35,938 nt of DNA from a virus. Below, piece by piece: positions 29,944 through 35,938 of this stretch (the first letter of the stretch is position 1; each line of letters opens with the position of its first letter). Where the stretch lies: IMG/VR virus record IMGVR_UViG_3300025601_000059, positions 1 to 35,938 of that record; one strand, given 5' to 3'. The notes beneath the pieces are model-generated. The model saw only the letters and a list, made by a program, of their open reading frames with translations. It did no database searches and was not told the origin of the DNA. The position numbers and the translations under genes are program-made.

Positions 29944-30800
29944 AAGGCGAAGTCGATATTGACTTCCTACTGTTCTGCCCATTTCACCCAAACCATCGAA
30001 CTCCAGCTGGAGAAATTGATAAATCCAAGGGCACGTTCTTTTGTTTCTCCTGTCACAAAGTCGCAGACTTAACAGAGTTTGTTATGCACACAACCGGAAG
30101 GACTTACTTCGAGTCCGCTAGGTTTATTAAAAGTAAAGAGACTGAGACTAACATAGAGGCAGAGGTGCAGAGGGCTCTTACAGAGCGACCAGAGTACGTG
30201 CCTTTCGATGAGGTTACTATTCAGCGCCTTTCTCAGCAGGCACTAGATTCCCCAAGGGCGGTCAACTATTACCTTGGCAGGAATATATCTAAAGAGTCCA
30301 TGGAAACTTTTAAGCTTGGGTTTTCGGAGAAGCAAGACATGGTCACGATACCTGTGCATGCCCCCAACGGGATGGCTGTAGGTTTTGTTGGTAGGTCTAT
30401 AGAGGGCAAAGAATTTAAGAACACCCCAAAACTTCCTAAAGGCAAAGTCCTGTTCAACCTGCATCGCGTAAAAAACGCAGATAAGATTTATGTTGTGGAG
30501 TCCTCATTTGATGCGATAAGATTACATCAATGTGATTTTCCAGCGGTAGCTACGTTGGGATCAAATGTATCCAACATACAAACAGACCTACTACAAAAAT
30601 ACTTCAATAACGTAATAGTTATTGCTGATAATGATGAAGCAGGCGGAAACATGAAAGACAGGATAATTAAAAAACTTGGCTCTAGAGTATCCGTAATACA
30701 GTTAGAAAAGCAATACAAAGATATAGGCGATATGTCAGATAACGATATAAGAAACTTAGAGTATTCGTTTGACAAATCAATAGCCAGCATGCTAACATAA
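29856..30800 (+). CDS. DNA primase, DnaG-type (short)
   Basis: A 314-residue primase. A zinc ribbon is formed by C41, H44, C63 and C66 ('CPFHPNHRTP' and 'FCFSCHKVADL'). The Toprim core follows with Glu215 in 'IYVVESSFDAIRL' and the Asp258-x-Asp260 pair in 'VIVIADNDEAGG', the metal-binding acids for RNA primer synthesis. The C-terminal helicase-binding domain of bacterial DnaG is missing, so it is much shorter than the ~600-residue bacterial enzyme, as usual in phages. ATG 29856 is the only plausible start before the zinc finger, though it has no clear ribosome binding site and lies inside the preceding gene. It probably depends on translation of that gene. Confidence 0.9.
   Translation: MGDGIKQYSSSLYSEEQVKRVITGSGLTIEGEVDIDFLLFCPFHPNHRTPAGEIDKSKGTFFCFSCHKVADLTEFVMHTTGRTYFESARFIKSKETETNIEAEVQRALTERPEYVPFDEVTIQRLSQQALDSPRAVNYYLGRNISKESMETFKLGFSEKQDMVTIPVHAPNGMAVGFVGRSIEGKEFKNTPKLPKGKVLFNLHRVKNADKIYVVESSFDAIRLHQCDFPAVATLGSNVSNIQTDLLQKYFNNVIVIADNDEAGGNMKDRIIKKLGSRVSVIQLEKQYKDIGDMSDNDIRNLEYSFDKSIASMLT
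30769..30798 (+). promoter_or_regulatory. Sigma70-type promoter of the SSB gene
   Basis: TTGACA (30769-30774) lies inside the end of the primase gene, with an 18-base spacer to TAACAT (30793-30798) preceded by TGC. Transcription would start near 30805 and give the SSB gene a short leader with AAGGAG. Confidence 0.55.
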
Positions 30801-30825
30801 TACATACAAACAAGGAGAACAAAAC

Positions 30826-31482
30826 ATGAGCATTACAAGAGGACTAAAAGACATCAACGCACTACTAGACAAGCCGAAGTATGAATCTAACGGAGAGAAG
30901 GTTCGATGGCTTAAGCTTGTAGACGGACAGTCAGCAAAGATTCGATTCATCGAAGAGCTGGACGAAGAGTCCGCAGGTTACGCCGAGGGCAGGGGTCTTG
31001 CAATCGTCGTTAAGGAGCACACAAATCCAAAGGACTACAAGCGCAAGGCTTTGGACACCATGGACTCTGAGGGTCGTGACTGGGCAGAAGAGATGAGCCG
31101 CAAGGATCCTAAGGCAGGCTGGAAAGCCCGTCTACGCTTCTACTGTAACGTCCTTGTGGATGACGGTCTCGAGCCTCCATACGTTGCTGTGTGGTCCCAG
31201 GGTGTCGGCAAGCAGTCGGCATTCAACAACCTTAGAGAGTACGCTTTGGAAACTGGCAGTATCTCTAACATGTCATGGAAGATCAAGAGAAACGGTCAGG
31301 GAACAGAGACTAGCTACACCCTGATCCCCACAGCACCAGACTCTGAGCCATTCGACTGGTCAGGACATGAGCCTTTCGATTTGGAGAAGGTCGTAAGACA
31401 CGTACCTTATTCAGAGCAGGAAAGTTTCTACCTTGGGTTTGACGGCCCATCCTCTGTAACTGCAACCAACATAGACTGGTAA
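30826..31482 (+). CDS. Single-stranded DNA-binding protein
   Basis: A 218-residue acidic protein with an OB-fold-like pattern: 'VRWLKLVDGQSAKIRFIEELDEES' opens the barrel, 'RLRFYCNVLVDDGLEPPYVAVWSQG' is the central strand pair, and 'MSWKIKRNGQGTETSYTLIP' is the signature of gp32-like SSBs found in phages with such replication modules. The end is acidic ('DSEPFDWSGHEPFDLEKVV', then the 'ATNIDW' tail), as expected for a protein-interaction tail. It coats ssDNA at the fork. It has its own promoter, a strong AAGGAG site and a terminator after it, and arginine codons are mostly CGN, all suggesting high expression. It is not a bacterial-type SSB (OB with short GGRG tail). Confidence 0.8.
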   Translation: MSITRGLKDINALLDKPKYESNGEKVRWLKLVDGQSAKIRFIEELDEESAGYAEGRGLAIVVKEHTNPKDYKRKALDTMDSEGRDWAEEMSRKDPKAGWKARLRFYCNVLVDDGLEPPYVAVWSQGVGKQSAFNNLREYALETGSISNMSWKIKRNGQGTETSYTLIPTAPDSEPFDWSGHEPFDLEKVVRHVPYSEQESFYLGFDGPSSVTATNIDW

Positions 31483-31490
31483 TTTATATT

Positions 31491-31522
31491 AGGAGGGGTG
31501 GCCACTCGCTGCCCCTCCTTTT
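31491..31522 (+). terminator. Terminator after the SSB gene
   Basis: AGGAGGGG (31491-31498) pairs perfectly with CCCCTCCT (31512-31519) across a 13-base loop and is followed by TTTTA. It separates the SSB unit from the polymerase gene. Confidence 0.75.
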
Positions 31523-31533
31523 ACACGCCCCTA

Positions 31534-31562
31534 TTGACATCACGCGCTCACTGTGCAATAAT
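31534..31562 (+). promoter_or_regulatory. Sigma70-type promoter of the polymerase gene
   Basis: A perfect TTGACA (31534-31539), 17-base spacer and AATAAT (31557-31562) with TGC before the -10. The predicted start is near 31569, and the ~20-base leader carries AGAGGA (31578-31583) before ATG 31589. This is the best classical promoter in the window. Confidence 0.75.
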
Positions 31563-31570
31563 TATTGTAC
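31553..31570 (+). promoter_or_regulatory. Palindrome over the -10 box, candidate operator
   Basis: GTGCAATAATTATTGTAC is an 18-bp inverted repeat with one mismatched pair; the inner 12 bases CAATAATTATTG are a perfect palindrome. It covers the -10 hexamer and the predicted start site, the classical place for a dimeric repressor. No matching binding protein can be named from the sequence. Confidence 0.55.
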
Positions 31571-31588
31571 GCATAACAGAGGATCTTA

Positions 31589-34500
31589 ATGAGCTACAAC
31601 GGCCTGCACGTTCACACACACTACTCGCTCTTTGACGGGATTGCTACTCCTCAGGAGTATGTTGACCGTGCCAAAGATTTGGGCATGTCTGCCATTGCTA
31701 TTACAGACCATGGATCCCTTTCTGGACACAGAGAGTTTTATCGTATGGCTAAGGACAAGGGGATTAAACCTGTCCTTGGCGTAGAGGCCTACATCACAGC
31801 CGATAGGTTCGACCAACGAGGTAACGATGCTCGCGACGGATTACTAGACTTAGTTTACAACCACGTAATTATTCTTGCAAAGAATAAGGTTGGGCTTTAC
31901 AATTTAAACAAGCTAAACGAAATTGCTTGGACAGAAGGTTTCTTCAAGAAGCCACGTATTGACTACGAGGTGTTAGAGAAATATGCGGAAGGCCTAATCG
32001 TTCTTTCCGGATGCCTCTCTGGTGCTCTAGCAAAAGCTATTGAGGCAGAAGAGCTTGCGGAAGCAAAAACTATTATTGAGTGGCACAAGAGGGTCTTCAA
32101 GGACGACTACTACATTGAGGTTATGCCACACAACGGGGAGGCTGTTAACAAGCAGCTTCTAGCTTTGGCAGACCAGTACAACGTAACCCCAATCATCACC
32201 CCAGACTGTCACCATGCTGATGCGGGGCAAAAAGAAATTCAGGAGCTTAAGCTTATCCTTAACAGCTACTCTAATAAAGTACAGAAGGATGTTACTTACA
32301 ACAAGTCTTTAAAGCATGACAGCCTAATGGATAGACTAGATTACCTGTACGGCGAACGCCAAATATCATTCGCTAAGTTTGATATTCATCTTCTATCTGA
32401 TGAAGAGATGCGTTCTGCTATGGTTTCACAAGGTGTTGACCGAGAAGACATGTACACTGCAACCCAAGAAGTTGCCGATAAGGTTCAGGACTACGAGATA
32501 GAAGACTACGCAGACTTGCTACCGGTTCAGTACCAGGATCCTAATGGCGAGCTGAGGATGCTGGCTGAGCAGGGGCTCAAGAAGCGTGGCGTTGATTCCC
32601 AAGAATATCGTGATAGGTTAGACGAAGAGCTTAAGGTTATTCAGGACAAGAACTTTGGTCCATACTTTCTCGTTGTTAGGTCTATGATTTCTTGGGCTAA
32701 AAAAGAGGGGATCATGGTTGGTCCTGGTCGAGGTTCTTCTGCTGGATCGCTTCTGTGTTACGCATTAGAGATTACAGACATTGACCCCATCGTTCATGGA
32801 TTGCTCTTCTTTAGATTCATTAACCCTGAGCGTAGCGACTTCCCAGACATCGACACCGACATCCAGGATTCTCGAAGAGAAGAAGTAAAGGACTACCTTG
32901 TAAGGCAGTACAAGCACGTGGCATCCATTGCTACTTTCTTGCAGTTCAAAGATAAGGGGGTAGTCAGAGACATCGCCAGAGTCCTTCATATACCTCTTAC
33001 AGACGTCAACAAGGTCCTAAAGGTTATTGATACGTGGGAAGACTATTGCCGATCCCGTCAGGCCGAATGGTTCAGAGAGAAGTACCCAGAGATTGAGGTC
33101 TATGGAGAGCAGCTACGTGGACGAATTCGTGGGACTGGCATACACGCAGCTGGTGTTGTGACGTCAAAGCAGCCTATCTTCAAGTTTGCCCCTATGGAGA
33201 CTAGGGTCTCTCCTGGAACTAAGGAGAGAATCCCTGTGGTAGCCGTAGACATGACCGAGGCAGAGCGTATTGGTCTAATCAAGATCGATGCTTTGGGCCT
33301 TAAAACTCTATCAGTCCTAAGAGACACCCTAGACATAATAGAGGGGCGTCACGGAAAGAAGATTGACCTACTAGAAATTGACATGGACGACTCCAATGTT
33401 TACAAAATGCTATCAGACGGGTATACCAAGGGGGTATTCCAGTGTGAGGCTACCCCGTATACAAATCTTCTAGTTAAGATGGGCGTCAAGAACTTCTCTG
33501 AGCTAGCAGCTTCTAATGCTTTGGTCCGACCAGGTGCCGCAAACACCATTGGTAAGGACTACATCGCTCGCAAGCAAGGAAGACAGAGCATTAGTTACCA
33601 CCACAAAGTCTTTAAGGAGTTTACGGCTGAAACTTACGGCTGTGTCTTGTATCAGGAGCAGGTCATGCAGGCATGTGTATACCTAGGCGGTATGAGTATG
33701 TCTGAAGCCGACACTGTTCGTAAGATTATTGGAAAGAAGAAAGACGCTAAAGAGTTTGACGTCTTCAAGGATAAGTTCGTAAAGGGTGCATCTAACTACC
33801 TAAGCCCTAATGCTGCACTAGACCTTTGGACAGACTTCGAGGCTCACGCTGGGTATTCGTTTAACAAGTCTCACGCCGTGGCGTACTCAACTCTTTCCTA
33901 TTGGACAGCATGGTTAAAGAATAGATACCCACTAGAGTTTATGTACTCTATCCTTAAGAATGAAAAGGACAAGGACGCCAGAACAGAATACCTAATTGAG
34001 GCTAAGCGTATGGGAATATCTATCAAGCTTCCTCATATCAATGATTCAGATGCTGACTTCAAGATCGAAGGTAAGGGCATCAGGTTCGGACTCACAGGCA
34101 TAAAGTATATCTCAGACAACATTGCCGAGAAGTTTTTAGCAGTGCGTCCATTCAAGTCTTATAGCGACCTAGAGGCCTTCACTTCCAAGAAGGGCAGTGG
34201 TGTCAACAGCAGGTCCCTGCAGGCCCTACGGGTAGTCGGTGCAGCAACATTCGAAGACAACCCTCGTAAGGACGATGAGATTCGTGAAAACCTTTACGAG
34301 TTCCTGAACCTCCCAGAGTTTAATATATCTGTGCCACAACACTTTCACGCATTCATTAATGATGTTGAAGACTTTGACGACAAGGGATCCTTCATACTTA
34401 TGGGCATGGTCAAGAGTATAAAGAGGGGACCTGGATGGTCAAGGATAGAGTTGCTAGATAAGACTGGTAGTGTTGGCATCTTTGACGACGAGCAGACGAC

Positions 34501-34864
34501 TATAGAACCAGGGAAGACCTATCTATTACTAGCAAGTGACAACAGAGTTCTTAATGCGATACAGATTGACGACATTGGTAAGGTGGAGTCATCACTAATT
34601 AAATACTTAAACTACAAGACTCTTCCTTTTAAGGGTGATGAGATGTATGTTGTGTCGTTTAAATCACGGGTAACGAAGGCAGGAAAGAAAATGGCATACC
34701 TAACCCTTGCAGATACCGCCAGAGAGCTTCACCCCGTAACGGTGTTCCCAACCCAGTTCTCAAAGGCTTACATGAAAATAAAAGAAGGCAGCTCGTATGT
34801 CTTCAGCTTCGCAAAAACAAAAGATGGAACAATAATTATGGAGGACGTACATGACAACAATTGA
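31589..34864 (+). CDS. dnaE: DNA polymerase III alpha subunit (PHP-type replicase)
   Basis: A 1,091-residue C-family polymerase. Residues 1-~220 are the PHP domain. The nine metal ligands known from bacterial DnaE are all present: H7 and H9 in 'LHVHTHYSLFDG', D16, H41 ('TDHGSLSG'), E66 ('GVEAY'), H92, C142 ('LSGCLSG'), D206 and H208 ('TPDCHH'). The palm carries 'PGRGSSAGSLLCY' (378-391) and 'PDIDTDI' (419-425, D420/D422/D424), with D567 in 'LIKIDALGLKTL' as the third catalytic acid. 'VLYQEQVMQ' and 'HAGYSFNKSHAVAYS' are the usual late palm and fingers motifs. The C-terminus has an OB fold ('GSFILMGMVKSIKRG'). The phage therefore copies its DNA with its own replicase. It overlaps the next gene by 14 bases. 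Confidence 0.95.
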   Translation: MSYNGLHVHTHYSLFDGIATPQEYVDRAKDLGMSAIAITDHGSLSGHREFYRMAKDKGIKPVLGVEAYITADRFDQRGNDARDGLLDLVYNHVIILAKNKVGLYNLNKLNEIAWTEGFFKKPRIDYEVLEKYAEGLIVLSGCLSGALAKAIEAEELAEAKTIIEWHKRVFKDDYYIEVMPHNGEAVNKQLLALADQYNVTPIITPDCHHADAGQKEIQELKLILNSYSNKVQKDVTYNKSLKHDSLMDRLDYLYGERQISFAKFDIHLLSDEEMRSAMVSQGVDREDMYTATQEVADKVQDYEIEDYADLLPVQYQDPNGELRMLAEQGLKKRGVDSQEYRDRLDEELKVIQDKNFGPYFLVVRSMISWAKKEGIMVGPGRGSSAGSLLCYALEITDIDPIVHGLLFFRFINPERSDFPDIDTDIQDSRREEVKDYLVRQYKHVASIATFLQFKDKGVVRDIARVLHIPLTDVNKVLKVIDTWEDYCRSRQAEWFREKYPEIEVYGEQLRGRIRGTGIHAAGVVTSKQPIFKFAPMETRVSPGTKERIPVVAVDMTEAERIGLIKIDALGLKTLSVLRDTLDIIEGRHGKKIDLLEIDMDDSNVYKMLSDGYTKGVFQCEATPYTNLLVKMGVKNFSELAASNALVRPGAANTIGKDYIARKQGRQSISYHHKVFKEFTAETYGCVLYQEQVMQACVYLGGMSMSEADTVRKIIGKKKDAKEFDVFKDKFVKGASNYLSPNAALDLWTDFEAHAGYSFNKSHAVAYSTLSYWTAWLKNRYPLEFMYSILKNEKDKDARTEYLIEAKRMGISIKLPHINDSDADFKIEGKGIRFGLTGIKYISDNIAEKFLAVRPFKSYSDLEAFTSKKGSGVNSRSLQALRVVGAATFEDNPRKDDEIRENLYEFLNLPEFNISVPQHFHAFINDVEDFDDKGSFILMGMVKSIKRGPGWSRIELLDKTGSVGIFDDEQTTIEPGKTYLLLASDNRVLNAIQIDDIGKVESSLIKYLNYKTLPFKGDEMYVVSFKSRVTKAGKKMAYLTLADTARELHPVTVFPTQFSKAYMKIKEGSSYVFSFAKTKDGTIIMEDVHDNN

Positions 34865-35861
34865 TGAGGCTCTAGCTTTATTAGATCCAAAGTTACGAAA
34901 GAAGGTGGCACCAGCGGTGGGAATCAAGACAGAGTTTCAGAAGACTCCTAGCCCAGGTCTTAATAAGGCCTTGGGTGGTGGGTTTCCGTATGGCAGACAG
35001 GTTCTTCTTTGGGGGAGCAAGTCTAGCGCCAAGTCTTCTCTGTGTTTGCAGACAATCGGGTTGGCACAAAAAGAAGGAAAACTTTGTGCTTGGGTTGATG
35101 CAGAGATGTCATACGATGCAGAATGGGCTGAGAGGCTAGGGGTAGACCCCACACAGCTGATTTACTCAGAGGCAAGGAGCATCAACGACATGGTAGATGT
35201 TGTCGTAGCCCTGCTGCATGCAGGCGTAGACATGATTGTGATAGATAGTATAAGCTCTCTTCTTCCAGCGGTATACTTCGAGAAAGACTCTACAGAGTTA
35301 AAGCAGCTGGACAACACTAAGCAGATTGGGTCAGAGTCAAAGGACCTAAAGCATGCTTGGATGATGATTAACTATGCGAATAATCAGGAGAAGCCAGCTC
35401 TGATTGTTGCTATCTCTCAGGCTAGGAATAACATTACAGCAATGTATACTCAGTCTATTCCAACTGGAGGTAATGCAACTCAGTTCTTCTCCTCAACTAT
35501 CGTAAAGCTGTTCTCATCCTCGTCTGATGGTCAGGCCATTAAAGGCAAGATTCAAGTTGGAGACAAGCTTATAGAACAAAAGCTAGGTCGGACAGTTCGC
35601 TGGGAGGTTCAAAACTCTAAGACCTCTGCACCAGGAGAGTCTGGAGAGTATGGGTTTTACTATAAGGGAGACCTTATTGGAATCGATGTTATTGGAGACC
35701 TTGTAGATACGGCAGAGATGGTGGGCTATGTGGAGCGTACAGGTGCTTGGTACATCCTTCCAGACGGTACAAAGGTTCAGGGAAGAGACGCGTTCGTAAA
35801 GCGTGCCAGAGAGGACTCTGCCCTTCAGCAAGAGCTTAGGGACAAGGTCAATGGGCTCTAG
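34851..35861 (+). CDS. RecA/UvsX-like recombinase
   Basis: A 336-residue strand-exchange ATPase. Walker A is 'GSKSSAKSS' at 55-63 with Ala60 where the usual second glycine (GxxxxGKT) stands, similar to the 'SKSxKS' loop of T4 UvsX. 'DAEMSYD' supplies Glu85 (the RecA catalytic Glu96 equivalent), 'IVIDSISSLLP' at 129-139 is Walker B, and 'IPTGGNATQFFSS' resembles the L2 DNA-binding loop. The 'GRTVRWEVQNSKTSAPGESGEYGFYY' stretch matches the region following the RecA core ('G..trvkvvKNK'). It would drive recombination-dependent replication and repair. ATG 34851 has GGAGG at 34840-34844 and overlaps the polymerase gene by 14 bases. The recombinase class is well supported; RecA versus UvsX subfamily is not. 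Confidence 0.87.
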   Translation: MTTIDEALALLDPKLRKKVAPAVGIKTEFQKTPSPGLNKALGGGFPYGRQVLLWGSKSSAKSSLCLQTIGLAQKEGKLCAWVDAEMSYDAEWAERLGVDPTQLIYSEARSINDMVDVVVALLHAGVDMIVIDSISSLLPAVYFEKDSTELKQLDNTKQIGSESKDLKHAWMMINYANNQEKPALIVAISQARNNITAMYTQSIPTGGNATQFFSSTIVKLFSSSSDGQAIKGKIQVGDKLIEQKLGRTVRWEVQNSKTSAPGESGEYGFYYKGDLIGIDVIGDLVDTAEMVGYVERTGAWYILPDGTKVQGRDAFVKRAREDSALQQELRDKVNGL

Positions 35862-35938
35862 CCGATACAGCACATACACCGGAAAGTTTAACTGTCATGT
35901 ATGCAAGGACCCCGTGACCTCACTTAGGCATTATCCAG
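35851..35938 (+). CDS. Start of a small zinc-ribbon protein (truncated by the window)
   Basis: ATG 35851 opens a frame that runs past the end of the window and overlaps the recombinase stop by 11 bases, the same coupling style as the other genes here. The first 29 residues are MGSSRYSTYTGKFN then CHVCKDPVTSLRHYP: a CxxC knuckle of the kind that starts a zinc ribbon or HNH-adjacent finger. The second half of the metal site would lie beyond the window. A small zinc-binding protein of the replication module is likely; the overlap and the motif are seen, the rest is inference. Confidence 0.6.
   Translation, partial: MGSSRYSTYTGKFNCHVCKDPVTSLRHYP

Noticed and set aside
1-35938. tRNA or rRNA genes, insertion sequences, integrase or attachment sites
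   Set aside because: All gaps are under about 110 bases and none shows a tRNA-like fold or CCA end; no transposase or integrase motif was seen in any frame.

Overview
This window is a contiguous piece of the genome of a large tailed bacteriophage (Caudoviricetes) with a long, non-contractile, siphovirus-type tail. Every convincing gene is on the + strand. Genes are packed tightly, many with 1-base stop/start overlaps (TAATG, TAGTG) or 8-14 base overlaps, and no stretch longer than about 110 bases lacks a gene. The base composition is moderate (mid-40s % G+C by eye). Gene content resembles large actinobacteriophages: an XkdF-like protease, a DGDGDG-motif head protein, 'ITDKGKEIFGKYL'-type tail proteins, a gp32-like SSB and a phage-encoded DNA polymerase III alpha subunit. 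Several genes also look leaderless (a -10 box 6-8 bases before the ATG), which is common in Actinobacteria. An actinobacterial host is therefore my best guess, but it is an inference and not proven by this window.

Layout. (1) 1-2083: 3' part of a large LamG/concanavalin-like structural protein whose start and, presumably, the terminase lie upstream. (2) 2102-6680: head module with a small conserved protein, portal, XkdF-like prohead protease carrying a C-terminal acidic coiled-coil scaffold region (which also has its own internal start), and the major capsid protein followed by a strong terminator. (3) 6778-10048: head accessory protein with a Ca-binding-like motif, head-tail adaptor, stopper, HK97-gp10-like tail completion protein and tail terminator. 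(4) 10129-19384: tail tube, a second terminator, two paralogous tail assembly chaperones and a 2,486-residue tape measure protein. (5) 19384-27195: distal tail protein, a 1,529-residue tail-tip protein and four smaller tip or adhesion proteins. (6) 27208-27756: a MerR-like helix-turn-helix protein at the border of the structural and replication halves. (7) 27830-35938: replication and recombination module with two small unknown proteins, DnaB helicase, a small unknown protein overlapping a short DnaG primase, SSB, DNA polymerase III alpha, a RecA/UvsX-like recombinase and the start of a zinc-ribbon protein.

How it works together. The portal, protease, scaffold and capsid genes build the procapsid. 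The adaptor, stopper, completion and terminator proteins join it to a tail whose tube polymerises around the tape measure with help from the two chaperones, and the tip proteins carry carbohydrate-binding-like domains for host recognition. The replication block supplies most of a replisome: helicase, primase, SSB and a replicase with an intact PHP site. No clamp, clamp loader or separate proofreading exonuclease is visible here.

The most interesting features are regulatory and architectural: a recurrent extended -10 promoter motif (TGnTATAAT/TGnTATACT) before many genes, with several apparently leaderless starts; terminator-promoter tandems after the capsid and tube genes; a nested in-frame scaffold gene; a pair of duplicated tail chaperones where most siphophages use a programmed frameshift; and palindromes over the promoters of the early replication genes.
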